Shown piece by piece: positions 8,603-17,729 of a stretch of 53,088 nt of DNA (its first letter is position 1; each line of letters opens with the position of its first letter). The position numbers were made by a program, and so were the translations under genes. Under the pieces are notes generated by a model. The model saw only the letters and a program-made list of their open reading frames with translations, was not told the origin of the DNA and ran no database searches. This stretch comes from Meiothermus sp. (GTDB taxonomy: Bacteria > Deinococcota > Deinococci > Deinococcales > Thermaceae), in the NCBI RefSeq assembly GCF_025060375.1, contig NZ_JANXCG010000090.1, positions 1 to 53,088 of the forward strand, read 5' to 3'.

Positions 8603-10918
8603 CTAGAGGGCCCGGCGCCCTTCGCCCGAAGCCTCCCCATCCACCAAAACCCCATCCCGCACCCGGCGGAGCAGATCCCGCACCATTACCTCGGGCGAGG
8701 TGGGCAGCCTTTCGGACTGGAAGTCCAGCAGGCTGCGCAGGGGCATGTCCAGAAGGAAGCCCATCAGGTCCATCCCAATAAAGGTCTCCCCTTCCTCCAG
8801 GCCGAAAGCGGCGCGAATTTGGGGCAGCATCTCCTCCAAAAAAGGCTCCATGACCTTCCGGCCCCGCTTGTCCTGAAGCCACTCGCGCAGGGTAGACTCC
8901 TCGTTGAGCAGGGAAGGCCAGTCCCGGGTGGCCTCAAGCACCACCGTTTGGCGCAGCCGGATGTCGGCGGAGGAGGCCCCTACCAGGATCTCGTACTCCC
9001 CTTCCTCGGCCACCCAGTCCTTCAGGCCAGGGTGGTAGTAGGCAAAGGCCCGGTAGTCAAGCTCTACCTCTACGGTCTTGGTCTCGCCGGGCTCGAGGGC
9101 CACCTTCGCAAAACCCTTGAGCTCCTTGGGCGGCCTCGGTAGGCTCGATTGGGGGTCGCGCACGTACACCTGGACCACTTCCTTCCCAGCCACCTGGCCG
9201 GTATTGGTCACCTCAAAGGCAACGCGCAGGCCCTCGGTATCCTTGAAGCGGGAAGGGCAGCGCAGGTTGGCGTAGCGGAAGGTGGTGTACGAGAGGCCGT
9301 GGCCGAAGGGAAACAGGACAGGCAGCTCCTTGGCCTCGTAGTAGCGGTAGCCGATGTAAATTCCCTCGCCGTAGCGCACCTCCCCGTTCTCGCCGGGAAA
9401 GTTGAGGTAGGCCGGGGTGTCCTGCAAGCGCATCGGGAAGGTCTCCGCCAGCTTGCCGGAGGGATTGATCCGGCCAAAGAGGATGTCGGCGATAGCCCCA
9501 GCCCCTGCCTGGCCCATCAGCCAGCCCTGCAGAACCGCCCCCACCCCCCCGATCCACGACCGCATGTCCACCGCCGAGCCGGTGTTCAAGACCACCACCG
9601 TGCGGGGTTGGGCCTGGCTCACCGCCTGGATAAGCGCCTCCTGCTGCGGGGTAAGCCCCAGAAAAGGGCGGTCGTAGCCCTCCGACTCCACCGCGGGGGG
9701 CAGGGCTACGAAGACCAGGGCCACCTCGGCCGCCCGGGCCTGGGCCACCGCTTCCTCAATGAGCCTGGGGTCTTCGGCGAGGCCCTCAGGGTATCCCTCG
9801 GCGTAGGTAACCTGGGCCTCCCCAGCCACCCTGCGCAGCTCCTCTAGAGGGATGTCCACCCGGGTGGGGTTCACGTTGGAGCTACCCCCACCTTGGAACT
9901 GGGGATGCAGGGCCGAGCGACCAATCACCGCGATCCGCAGGGGGTTCTTCAAGGGCAGCAGGCCCTCGTTCTTCAAGAGCACCATTCCCTCCGCGGCAGC
10001 CCTTCGGGCCAGGGCATGGTGGGCCTCGGCGTCAAACTGGCCCCCCTTGGGGGTGGCCTTGGCCCGGAAGACCACCCGCAGGATGCGGCGCACCGCCTCG
10101 TCCAACCGGGCCTCCTCCAGGCGGCCCGAGCGCACCGCCTCCACCAGGGCCTGGGTGAAGCGGGCCTTGGGGCCAGGCATGGCCAGGTCAAGGCCCGCCT
10201 CCAGGGCCGCCACCCGGTCCACCACCGCCCCCCAGTCGGAGACCACCAGCCCCTCAAAGCCCCACTCGTCCTTGAGCACCTGCTGCAGGAGGTAGCGGTG
10301 CTCGGAGGCGTAGGTGCCGTTTACCTTGTTGTAAGCGCACATCACCGTCCAGGGGCGGCCTTTTTTGACCGCAATCTCAAAGCCGGTCAGGTAAATCTCG
10401 CGCAGGGTGCGCTCATCCACCCGCACATCAATCCGCAACCGCTGGTACTCCTGGTTGTTGGCCGCGTAGTGCTTGAGGGAGGTGCCCACCCCCTGGGACT
10501 GAACCCCCTGGATGTAGCTGGCGGCCAGCTCTCCAGCGAGGTAGGGGTCTTCGGAAAAGTACTCGAAGTTGCGACCGCACAGCGGGCTTCGCTTCATGTT
10601 GTTGCCTGGGCCCAGCACCACGTCTACCCCCAGGGCAATGGCCTCCCGGGCGATGGCCGCCCCTACCTCCCGCAAAAGCTCGCGGTCCCAGGTGGCGGAG
10701 AGGCAGGAGGCGGTGGGAAAAGCTGTGGCAGGAAGGCTCTTGGTTCCCACCGCATGCACATCGGCCACCCGCCGGAGCCCGTGGGGCCCGTCGGAAACCA
10801 CCATCTCAGGGACCCCCAGTCGGGGAATGGCCAGGGTGGTCCAGGCGCTGGCCCCGGTGCAAAGGGCGGCTTTTTCCTCCAAGGTCATCTGACGGAGAAT
10901 TTCCTCTACTTCAAGCAT
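8603..10918 (-). CDS. Beta-glucosidase (GH3)
   Basis: About 771 residues, a full-length GH3 enzyme with the N-terminal barrel first (YFSEDPYLAGELAASYIQG, SLKHYAANNQE). The catalytic nucleophile is in VVSDWGAV (D228). Then come the alpha/beta sandwich (GMVLLKNEGLLPL, VALPPAVESEGYDRP), and a fibronectin-III-like C-terminal domain (VFPFGHGLSYTTF, then VTNTGQVAGKEVVQVYVRDP). There is no signal peptide, so it hydrolyses imported beta-glucosides. The chosen ATG lies 6 bases after a GGAG motif and 5 bases downstream of the MFS stop. A TTG two codons earlier overlaps that stop and is the alternative. Position after the transporter genes suggests cellobiose or related glucans as substrate; xyloside activity is also possible in GH3. 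Confidence 0.92.
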   Translation of the reverse strand: MLEVEEILRQMTLEEKAALCTGASAWTTLAIPRLGVPEMVVSDGPHGLRRVADVHAVGTKSLPATAFPTASCLSATWDRELLREVGAAIAREAIALGVDVVLGPGNNMKRSPLCGRNFEYFSEDPYLAGELAASYIQGVQSQGVGTSLKHYAANNQEYQRLRIDVRVDERTLREIYLTGFEIAVKKGRPWTVMCAYNKVNGTYASEHRYLLQQVLKDEWGFEGLVVSDWGAVVDRVAALEAGLDLAMPGPKARFTQALVEAVRSGRLEEARLDEAVRRILRVVFRAKATPKGGQFDAEAHHALARRAAAEGMVLLKNEGLLPLKNPLRIAVIGRSALHPQFQGGGSSNVNPTRVDIPLEELRRVAGEAQVTYAEGYPEGLAEDPRLIEEAVAQARAAEVALVFVALPPAVESEGYDRPFLGLTPQQEALIQAVSQAQPRTVVVLNTGSAVDMRSWIGGVGAVLQGWLMGQAGAGAIADILFGRINPSGKLAETFPMRLQDTPAYLNFPGENGEVRYGEGIYIGYRYYEAKELPVLFPFGHGLSYTTFRYANLRCPSRFKDTEGLRVAFEVTNTGQVAGKEVVQVYVRDPQSSLPRPPKELKGFAKVALEPGETKTVEVELDYRAFAYYHPGLKDWVAEEGEYEILVGASSADIRLRQTVVLEATRDWPSLLNEESTLREWLQDKRGRKVMEPFLEEMLPQIRAAFGLEEGETFIGMDLMGFLLDMPLRSLLDFQSERLPTSPEVMVRDLLRRVRDGVLVDGEASGEGRRAL

Positions 10919-10920
10919 GG

Positions 10921-12132
10921 TCAACTCCTGAGAAGGTTTTGGCTCGTGCGCAACAAAACCTGAAACATCCAGAAAAACCCCAAGGCCAGGCCATAACAGG
11001 CCGCAATGGTGAGGGCCATGGGCAGGGCCGAAGCCTCAGGGAAGAGCCCCAGCAGGCTCCCGGCCAAGGCCCCGGTGCCCGAACCCATCGCCCCCAAAAG
11101 GGAGGAGGCCAGTCCAGCCCGCTCGGGGTAGGGCTCCATGGCCAGAGCCTGGGCGTTGGGCCGCACCAGGCCCATCCCCCCCACGCAAACGAAGAGGGCT
11201 GCCCAAACCCCCAGCATTCCCCCAGCCCCGCTGGCCGCGACCAAAACCAAACCCAGGGCTGCTCCCACCATCAGAACCATGGCCCCGACCAGGATGCGGC
11301 GGCTCGAGCGGCGCCGGAGCAGAAGGGCGTTGAGCTGGGAGCTGAGAATCAGGCCAAGGGCGTTCAGGCCAAAGATAAAGCCAAAGTGCTGCGGCGAAAC
11401 CCCATACACCCCGATAAACACTGGCGAGGCCGCGCTCAGGTAGGTGAAGAAGCCTGCCCCCATCAGGCTGTTGGGCAGGGCATAGGCCAGAAAGGCCCGC
11501 TCGCGCACCAACCGGAGGTAGTCGCCTAGGGCAGCCCAGAAGGGGCTCTGGGTACGTCGGGCTGGGGGGTGGGTTTCGGGAAGGGCCAGCCCCACCAAGC
11601 CCAAGCACAAAAAGCCAAACAGGGCCAGCAGCACAAAGATCGCGCGCCAGTCAAAGTAGAGGAGGACCTGCCCCCCCACCAAAGGCGCCAGAATGGGGGC
11701 CACCCCCATCACCAGGGTCAGGTAGGAGATGACCTGGGCAGCCTGGCGGCCCCGGAAAAGGTCGCGCACGATGGCCAGGGTGGTGACCATCCCCACCGAA
11801 CCCCCGAGCGCCTGCAAAAAGCGGAAGAAGACCAATAGGGGCATGGAGGGGGCCAGCGCGCAACCCAGCGAGGCCAGCGCGAAAAGGCCGGAACCCACCA
11901 GCAAGGGCCGCCGCCGCCCCACCCGGTCGCTCAAGGGGCCGTAGAAGAGTTGACCCAGGGCGAGCCCCAGAAAGTAGACGGCCATGGTCTGGTGTGCTTG
12001 AGGGCTTTGGAACTCCTGGGCAATGGTGGGCAGGGCCGGCATGTAGAGGTCGGTGGAAAGGGGGCCGTAGGCAGCCAGGGTGCCAAGGATGAAGATTAGG
12101 CCCAAAGAAGGGGTTTTGGAGGCAGATTCCAC
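10921..12132 (-). CDS. MFS transporter, Bcr/CflA-type
   Basis: About 403 residues with twelve predicted hydrophobic segments. The N-terminal GPLSTDLYMPALPTIA followed by LGLALGQLFYGPLSDRVGRR is typical of the drug-resistance Bcr/CflA family. The start is uncertain. GTG at 12132 gives a normal N-terminus. ATG at 12204 overlaps the upstream ATPase stop as ATGA and would add a 24-residue polar extension. A possible -10 (TATACC) lies between them. Placed between the ABC genes and the beta-glucosidase, it might export a sugar or drug, but it could be a separate insertion into the operon. Confidence 0.8.
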   Translation of the reverse strand: MESASKTPSLGLIFILGTLAAYGPLSTDLYMPALPTIAQEFQSPQAHQTMAVYFLGLALGQLFYGPLSDRVGRRRPLLVGSGLFALASLGCALAPSMPLLVFFRFLQALGGSVGMVTTLAIVRDLFRGRQAAQVISYLTLVMGVAPILAPLVGGQVLLYFDWRAIFVLLALFGFLCLGLVGLALPETHPPARRTQSPFWAALGDYLRLVRERAFLAYALPNSLMGAGFFTYLSAASPVFIGVYGVSPQHFGFIFGLNALGLILSSQLNALLLRRRSSRRILVGAMVLMVGAALGLVLVAASGAGGMLGVWAALFVCVGGMGLVRPNAQALAMEPYPERAGLASSLLGAMGSGTGALAGSLLGLFPEASALPMALTIAACYGLALGFFWMFQVLLRTSQNLLRS

Positions 12133-12200
12133 AGAATTACCCCGAAGCAGAGCGCACGAGCGCTGATGCCGGGTATACCATGGCTGGGCCGGGCACAATG

Positions 12201-12965
12201 TCATCCGTGGAACCTGGGCACGTCGGATAAAAGGCGCTTGGTGTAGGGGTGCTGGCTTTGCTCTACCACTTGCTCCACCGGTCCTTCCTCTACTACCTCT
12301 CCTCGGTACATCACCAAAATGCGGTCGCTCAAGTAGTAGGCCTGGCCAATGTCGTGAGTGATGAAAATAATGCTCATTCCATGCTTTTGGCGCACATCCT
12401 TGAGCAAATTGAGCACGGTAGCCCGAAGGCTTGCGTCCAGGGCAGAGGTAGGCTCATCAGCAACCAACAGCCGAGGGCGAAGCATAATTGCCCGAGCGAC
12501 CATGACCCGCTGGCGCTGTCCTCCTGAGAGCTGGTGGGGATACTTTCCCAAAATCCTCTCCGGCTCGAGCCCCACACTTTGCAGGGCCAAATGCATACGC
12601 GCTTTGCGCTCCTGAGTAGGAAGAGGTCCAAAAAGGGTCAGGGCTTTTTGCAATAGACGCTGTACACTGTAAAACTGGTTGAACGCGGCATAGGGGTCCT
12701 GAAAAACCGCCTGGACGCTACGCCAATACGTCCGCAGAGGTATGCGCTGCACATCCTGACCCTCCAGAAGCATCTGGCCTTCAGTGGGCGAAAGAAGCCG
12801 CAGAATTAAGCGGGCTAGAGTAGACTTGCCCGAGCCGCTCTCGCCTACCACCGCCACGATTTCTCCCGGAGCCAAGTCAAAGCTCACCCCTTTTACCGCC
12901 TGCAAAGCCCGCTTGCCACTCCCAAAGGTGCGACTGAGGGCTCTTACTTGCAGAAGGCTCTTCAC
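12201..12965 (-). CDS. Oligosaccharide/peptide ABC transporter ATPase (OppF-like, short)
   Basis: About 254 residues. Walker A GESGSGKSTL, signature LSGGQRQRV and Walker B LLVADEPTSALD are all intact, followed by FITHDIGQAYYLSD. The start is GTG at 12965, overlapping the OppD-like stop as GTGA; the longer frame upstream runs into that gene. Most OppF proteins have ~60 more residues with a C-terminal cysteine motif. This one ends soon after PYTKRLLSDVPRF and lacks it. It energises the two permeases together with the OppD-like ATPase. Confidence 0.88.
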   Translation of the reverse strand: MKSLLQVRALSRTFGSGKRALQAVKGVSFDLAPGEIVAVVGESGSGKSTLARLILRLLSPTEGQMLLEGQDVQRIPLRTYWRSVQAVFQDPYAAFNQFYSVQRLLQKALTLFGPLPTQERKARMHLALQSVGLEPERILGKYPHQLSGGQRQRVMVARAIMLRPRLLVADEPTSALDASLRATVLNLLKDVRQKHGMSIIFITHDIGQAYYLSDRILVMYRGEVVEEGPVEQVVEQSQHPYTKRLLSDVPRFHG

Positions 12966-13942
12966 GCCGACATCCCCTCCAACAACCAGCAAGCTGCAAA
13001 ACGCTCTTTATCACCGAACGGAGGTGGCTCCAGCTCCCTACAGCGGGCCCAGGCATATCTACAACGGGGCGCAAAGCGGCACCCTGGCGGGGGGGCTCGC
13101 AGGTCGGGCGGGGTCCCTTCAATCCCCTCCACACGCCTTTGGCGAATGTAGGGTTCGGGTACCAGCACAGCCTCCACCAGGGCTTTGGTGTAAGGGTGGC
13201 GTGATGCCTCTACCATCTCCCGGCTCGGTCCTAACTCCACCACCTTTCCGGCATACATGATGGCAATGCGATCCGCAACATTGCGCAACAAGGGCAGGTC
13301 GTGAGCAATGAAGATAACCCCTTCAATCACCCTCTGTTCTAGAAGCTCTCTAAGCAGCTTGACCACCGCTTTCTGGCTCGAGACGTCCAAAGCTGAGGTA
13401 GGCTCATCGGCAATCAACACTTTGGGATTGAGCAAAGTGGAAATCACCGTGACCACCCGCTGGCGCATGCCTCCTGAGAGCTGATGGGGGTAAGCCTCGA
13501 GCACACGGACAGGCAATCCAAGCCGCTCAAGACGCTCCTGGGTGCGCGCATAGGCTTCTTGGGGAGTGGTTTTAGGCTGATGGGCCCGAATGACCTCCAG
13601 AGCAATTTCGCGGATCCGAGCTGTGGGGTTCAAGGCATTTAAGGCACCTTGGGGGAGCATCGCCACCTTGCAACCGCGCAACTCACGGGACAAGCGATGC
13701 TCCTGTGCAAGGTGATAAATCGTTCCGTCCAACCAAAACTCCCCCTGTTCTACCCAAAGGGGAGGGCGGGCCAAAAGGGCCAACACCTGGGCCAAAGTAG
13801 ACTTTCCACAACCCGACTCTCCCGCAATCCCCAGAACCTCCCCACGGCGTAGTTCCAACGAAACGCCATCCACTACCCGAACCCTTTGTCCACCTTGAAC
13901 ATAGGCGGCACAAAGGTTCTTCACGCTCAGCAGAGTCTCCAT
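12962..13942 (-). CDS. Oligosaccharide/peptide ABC transporter ATPase (OppD-like)
   Basis: 326 residues. Walker A GESGCGKSTL, signature LSGGMRQRV and Walker B VLIADEPTSALDVSS are intact. The C-terminal OppD/DppD extension has the family cysteine pattern (GCRFAPRCRYAWARCREL, then AACWLLEG). The ATG overlaps the permease stop as TGATG. It is part of the ABC set fed by the substrate-binding protein at 15883-17589. Synonymous positions are less GC-rich than in neighbouring operons. Confidence 0.92.
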   Translation of the reverse strand: METLLSVKNLCAAYVQGGQRVRVVDGVSLELRRGEVLGIAGESGCGKSTLAQVLALLARPPLWVEQGEFWLDGTIYHLAQEHRLSRELRGCKVAMLPQGALNALNPTARIREIALEVIRAHQPKTTPQEAYARTQERLERLGLPVRVLEAYPHQLSGGMRQRVVTVISTLLNPKVLIADEPTSALDVSSQKAVVKLLRELLEQRVIEGVIFIAHDLPLLRNVADRIAIMYAGKVVELGPSREMVEASRHPYTKALVEAVLVPEPYIRQRRVEGIEGTPPDLRAPPPGCRFAPRCRYAWARCRELEPPPFGDKERFAACWLLEGMSA

Positions 13943-14781
13943 CAGGCCCTCCGTAGACGAGGATTGAACACTTCATCCAGACTCGACTGAAGCAGCAAAA
14001 GCGAAAACGATATTGCTGTGAGAAGCAGTGTAGGAGGCAAAAAGGCCCAGTAAGCCCCGGTGCGAATGGCCTCACCTTGAATGGCGAGCTGCAGCATTTT
14101 GCCTAAGCTAATGGTGTTATCCGGCCCCAAACCCAACAAGCTCAATGCAGCCTCGCTTAGGATAGCGCTGGCTAGTTGAAGCACAAAAGCCATGAAGATG
14201 TAGCTGAACATGTAGGGCAGAATCTCCCAAAGAATGATAGAAAAAACGCTAGCTCCTGAAAGGCGGGCTATGTCTACGTGTTCGCGAACACGCAAAGATG
14301 CGGTTTGGGCTCGGACAGCTCGAGCTGTCCAAGGCCAGCTCGTAACGCCGATGATCAGAGCTAGCGAAACCAAGGTGCGTGACTCCAGCGCTACCGACAG
14401 CAGGATTAGAATCACAATGGTCGGGATGGTGATGACCACGTTGGTAAAGCCCATCAACAGCTCATCCACCACACCCCCCAAAAACCCTGCCAAGGTGCCA
14501 ATGAACACACCAATTGCGGTAGCCACCAAACCCGCAATCAGCCCTATCTTTAGGGAGGTACCCAGCCCATGCATGAGCTGCAAAAAGACATCGTTGCCAA
14601 TGACGTCGGTACCCAAAATGGCGTTAGCCGAGGGTGGGTCATAGCGACCCCCTACCGCAAAGAGTGGGTTGCGGGTGTCCAGCATTGGCCCCAACACCGC
14701 AAAGGCCACCACCAAAAGGAGCACTGCCACGCTCACACGAAAGCGCCCCTTGGATAAAAGCTGAGCCAAAAGTGAATTCAT
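13942..14781 (-). CDS. ABC transporter permease (DppC/OppC family)
   Basis: 279 residues with an N-terminal membrane helix, then the BPD transmembrane domain. The loop NAILGTDVIGNDVFLQLMHG and the EAA-type loop (VREHVDIARLSGASVFSIIL) are typical of DppC/OppC. About six hydrophobic segments. It overlaps the DppB-like gene by 4 bases and the OppD-like gene by one base. It forms the inner-membrane channel with DppB. Confidence 0.92.
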   Translation of the reverse strand: MNSLLAQLLSKGRFRVSVAVLLLVVAFAVLGPMLDTRNPLFAVGGRYDPPSANAILGTDVIGNDVFLQLMHGLGTSLKIGLIAGLVATAIGVFIGTLAGFLGGVVDELLMGFTNVVITIPTIVILILLSVALESRTLVSLALIIGVTSWPWTARAVRAQTASLRVREHVDIARLSGASVFSIILWEILPYMFSYIFMAFVLQLASAILSEAALSLLGLGPDNTISLGKMLQLAIQGEAIRTGAYWAFLPPTLLLTAISFSLLLLQSSLDEVFNPRLRRA

Positions 14782-15779
14782 CGCTCACCTACCTGCGCCG
14801 AGCGGATTCGGGGATCAATCAGGCCATAGGTTAGGTCTATGATGAAATTCGCTGCCAGAACGGCCACCGTGACCAAGAGGGTGATTCCTTGGATGAGGGG
14901 GTAATCGTTTTGACGGATAGCGGTAAAAAGAAGGCTTCCAATGCCAGGGTAGGAAAAGACCACCTCGGTCAACAGTGCACCGCCCACCAACGAACCAATG
15001 GCTAGGGCTAGTCCGGTGACCTGTGGCAGCATAGCGTTGCGAAAAATACTCCAAACAATCCGACGGTCACTTACGCCTAAGCTACGGAGGTAATGAACAT
15101 AATCAGCGCTAAGCTCATAGATGGCCATGGAACGCATCCCCACCGCCTGTCCCCCAATCAGGACCAACACCAAGGACAAAAAGGGCAGCGTGTAGTGGTG
15201 TAAGACATTGAGGATAAAGTCCAAACTTAGGTGAGGAGTGGTGCCGGGAGCATAACCACCAAAGGAAGGGAAAAGCGGCAGGGCTACCGAAAAGGCATAA
15301 AGAAGCAGAATGGCCAAGCAATAGTAGGGAATATTTGAAAGGGTCAAAAAACCCAAAAAGGCCCAACGGTCCACCCAGCCTCCTCGATAAGCGGCCAGAA
15401 CTCCTAACCAATTGCCCAAAATCCAGCCCAGCAGAATGGCTGGGAGCTGCAAGGCCACTGTCCAGGGTAATGAGGCCGCAATCAGGTCGGCTACCTTAGC
15501 GGGATAGTTGCCAAAGGAGGTCCCCAAGTCTCCCTGCAAGAGATTGCCCAGGTAGTTTAGGAACTGCTCCAAGGGAGGGCGGTCCAAGCCAAATTCCCTC
15601 AGAAAGGTTTGGTACATCTGCTGACGGGCCTCCCCTTCACTCCCACCCCCTTGGGCCATGCGGGCCACAATGGTGTCCACCGGATTCCCTGGTATCAATC
15701 GCGGCAGGAAGTAGTTAAGCACCACCGCAGCCAGAAAAGCCATGAAGTACCAGGCGGCCTTGCTCAAGGCGTAGCGCAA
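14778..15779 (-). CDS. ABC transporter permease (DppB/OppB family)
   Basis: 333 residues from the TTG at 15779. The N-terminal membrane helix is followed by LPRLIPGNPVD, which is diagnostic of DppB/OppB, then by a BPD transmembrane domain with the cytoplasmic loop YVHYLRSLGVSDRRIVWSIF. The start is problematic. A strong AAGGAGGTGA sits 6 bases before an in-frame ATA at 15791, which would add NPFL to a very family-like N-terminus. The TTG is 18 bases from GGAGG but 12 from an AAGGA. The Shine-Dalgarno sequence lies in a hairpin (see regulatory feature). Confidence 0.88.
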   Translation of the reverse strand: MRYALSKAAWYFMAFLAAVVLNYFLPRLIPGNPVDTIVARMAQGGGSEGEARQQMYQTFLREFGLDRPPLEQFLNYLGNLLQGDLGTSFGNYPAKVADLIAASLPWTVALQLPAILLGWILGNWLGVLAAYRGGWVDRWAFLGFLTLSNIPYYCLAILLLYAFSVALPLFPSFGGYAPGTTPHLSLDFILNVLHHYTLPFLSLVLVLIGGQAVGMRSMAIYELSADYVHYLRSLGVSDRRIVWSIFRNAMLPQVTGLALAIGSLVGGALLTEVVFSYPGIGSLLFTAIRQNDYPLIQGITLLVTVAVLAANFIIDLTYGLIDPRIRSAQVGER

Positions 15780-15795
15780 AAACGGGTTTATCCTT

Positions 15796-15843
15796 CACCT
15801 CCTTTTTTGGAGGTGCCCCAGACCTTATCGGGTTTAGGGCACC
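15796..15843 (-). promoter_or_regulatory. Two mutually exclusive hairpins controlling the permease ribosome site
   Basis: In the minus-strand RNA, GGTGCCC (15843-15837) can pair with GGGCACC (15818-15812), with a short inner ACC/GGT stem. Overlapping it, CACCTCC (15815-15809) can pair across AAAAAA with GGAGGTG (15802-15796), which contains the permease Shine-Dalgarno. The two stems share CACC at 15815-15812, so only one can form. The location, just after the binding-protein gene, suggests control of the ratio of binding protein to permease. Confidence 0.6.
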
Positions 15844-15882
15844 CCCAACAAAAATGCCTCACCTAGCGCATCCCTACCTAAT

Positions 15883-17589
15883 TCAGCGGTTCTTTATTTT
15901 GTAAAGAATCCGCACACCGGCCCCGCTGTGCATGGGCGGTGCGTAGGGATTGTTGGCATTGGGGAAACCGGTCCAAACCGTTTCGTTGTATTGGAAGAAC
16001 TCGAGCGGCCGATACATCAGTGGAATGACCGGCACGTCGGCCATGAAGATCTTGTCCAGCTCGCCATAAAGCTGCTTAAGCTCTGCTTCGTTGGTGGTAG
16101 CAGCGGCCTTGTCCAAAAGTTCCCCTACCTTAGGGTTGTTGTAGCGGTTGTAGCCCCAGAAAGCAGTTTGTCCCACTGGAGGCACGTCCCGTCCGTCCAG
16201 CACATCACGGAAGCGCTGCCACGGGCTGGCTGGTCCTACCCCACTCACGAACCAAAGCCCTAGGTCAAAAGTGCCATTGGCCATATTCTGGTTGGCCACC
16301 GGATATTCCGGAAACTCGGTACGAAGGTCAATCCCCACTGCGCGAACATTGGATGCTACGATCTCCAAAGCCTGGTTCCAATCGGTCCATCCAAAGGGAC
16401 ATTGCACTTTCCAAGGACCAAGCCGGGTGCCGTCAGGGAGCACATAAATACCATCTGAGCCCTTCTTCGCTCCAAGCTCCTTCTCCAAAATTTCCACTGC
16501 CCTTCTGGGGTTAAAGCTCCAGCCGTTCTGCCGAACCCGCTCGGCATCAAAGAACTTTTTCTCACTGCCCTCGGGCAAGATAAGGCTCGAGTTCACTGGC
16601 ACCGAGTAGTTGGACATTGCGGTCTGGGCAATAAGGGGATAGTTGATAGCATAGGCAATGGCCCGGCGCACCAAGGGGTTGTCAAGCCCTTTTTTGTTAA
16701 CGTTTATGAAGATGATGGGAAGATGACCAGGGAGATGATAAGGGGGCTGTTTGAGCCATGTGGAAACCGGCAGACGCTTTTGCTGCCACATCTTCCAAAT
16801 CTCAGGTACAAACTGCTGTGAAAGGTCAAGCTGGCCTTGCTCCAGCGCCAGGTTGCCGGCCTCATTGGACTTGAAGATGGGGTGTACAATGTAGCGGGGC
16901 GCGGGCAAGCCCCAAACCGAGCGACCCCAGTAGTTGGGATCTCGCTCCAACACGATACGCTCGTTGTTGTACTCCTTGAGCTTGTACGGCCCTGAGCCCA
17001 CCGGGCGTAGGTTAGCAAATTGCAAAATGGAGCGCTCAGTCTTCTCCACCTCCGACCAAATGTGCTCTGGCAAAATGGCTACACTGGCCAGATAGTGGCG
17101 CACCAAACCAGGGTTCGGCTTGCGGGGGTTGAGCTGAATGGTTACCACCGTAGGGCTGCTTGCGCTTACCGAACTCACGTAGTCCCAAAAGGTCCTGTAC
17201 CCCACGGAATGGCGTTTGGCTAGCTCAAAGGTATAGACCACATCCCGGCTGGTGAGGGGCCTCCCATCCTGCCAGCGGGTGCCGTTGCGCAGGGTAACGC
17301 GAAAAGTGGTGGGGTTAGGGGTTTCCAGGCGCGCCGCAAGCTGAGGCTCTAAAGCCCCACTCAACATGTTGTAGACAAAAAGGGTTTCGTAAAGAAGCTG
17401 GCTGCCAAAGGCAGTGGGAGCAGTGTTCGGCCAAGCCGCCCCAGCTTGAGCCATCAAGGGGTTGAAGTTTGATGGAGGCCCCCACTGTAACCCCCCTACA
17501 TACAGCGTTTCCTTACGGGGCAGCGGCTGAGCCTGAGCCCCTCCCAAAAAAGCCAGAAAGCTGAGAACAAAAAGCCAAACTTTACCCAC
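15883..17589 (-). CDS. ABC transporter substrate-binding protein (family 5)
   Basis: 568 residues of the SBP_bac_5 family. The signal peptide MGKVWLFVLSFLAFLGGAQA ends in a type I AQA site; no lipobox cysteine is present. TRWQDGRPLTSRDVVYTFEL is the family signature. Members bind peptides or, in thermophiles, beta-oligosaccharides such as cellobiose. GTG start behind AAGGAGGTGA. It is the first structural gene after lacI and is followed by both permeases and both ATPases. The nearby GH3 enzyme and LacI repressor favour a sugar ligand, but that is inference. Confidence 0.92.
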   Translation of the reverse strand: MGKVWLFVLSFLAFLGGAQAQPLPRKETLYVGGLQWGPPSNFNPLMAQAGAAWPNTAPTAFGSQLLYETLFVYNMLSGALEPQLAARLETPNPTTFRVTLRNGTRWQDGRPLTSRDVVYTFELAKRHSVGYRTFWDYVSSVSASSPTVVTIQLNPRKPNPGLVRHYLASVAILPEHIWSEVEKTERSILQFANLRPVGSGPYKLKEYNNERIVLERDPNYWGRSVWGLPAPRYIVHPIFKSNEAGNLALEQGQLDLSQQFVPEIWKMWQQKRLPVSTWLKQPPYHLPGHLPIIFINVNKKGLDNPLVRRAIAYAINYPLIAQTAMSNYSVPVNSSLILPEGSEKKFFDAERVRQNGWSFNPRRAVEILEKELGAKKGSDGIYVLPDGTRLGPWKVQCPFGWTDWNQALEIVASNVRAVGIDLRTEFPEYPVANQNMANGTFDLGLWFVSGVGPASPWQRFRDVLDGRDVPPVGQTAFWGYNRYNNPKVGELLDKAAATTNEAELKQLYGELDKIFMADVPVIPLMYRPLEFFQYNETVWTGFPNANNPYAPPMHSGAGVRILYKIKNR

Positions 17590-17675
17590 GGTTCACCTCC
17601 TTGCACAAAGGACCTCGGTAGACTTCAAGGTGCAAAACAACACCTGCCCATCTGCGGATGGTCGGCCAACGTGCC

Positions 17676-17685
17676 TGAGCGCCCA
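17676..17685. promoter_or_regulatory. Possible LacI-family operator upstream of the binding-protein gene
   Basis: TGAGCGCCCA is a near-palindrome centred on CG, the symmetry used by LacI-family operators, with four of five positions matching per arm. It lies in the 140-base gap between lacI and the substrate-binding protein gene. It does not match the repeats upstream of lacI, so the assignment is weak. Confidence 0.25.
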
Positions 17686-17729
17686 ATACCTTCTCTAAAA
17701 GACCTTCCTCACCCAAGCCCTGCCCAGGG

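Noticed and set aside
9893-10963. Long plus-strand frame opposite the GH3 gene
   Set aside because: Shadow of GC-rich third positions; composition is unlike a real protein and GH3 motifs are intact on the other strand.
12133-12204. ATG at 12204 as the MFS start
   Set aside because: The ATGA overlap is attractive, but the 24 added residues are polar and unlike the family; kept only as an alternative.
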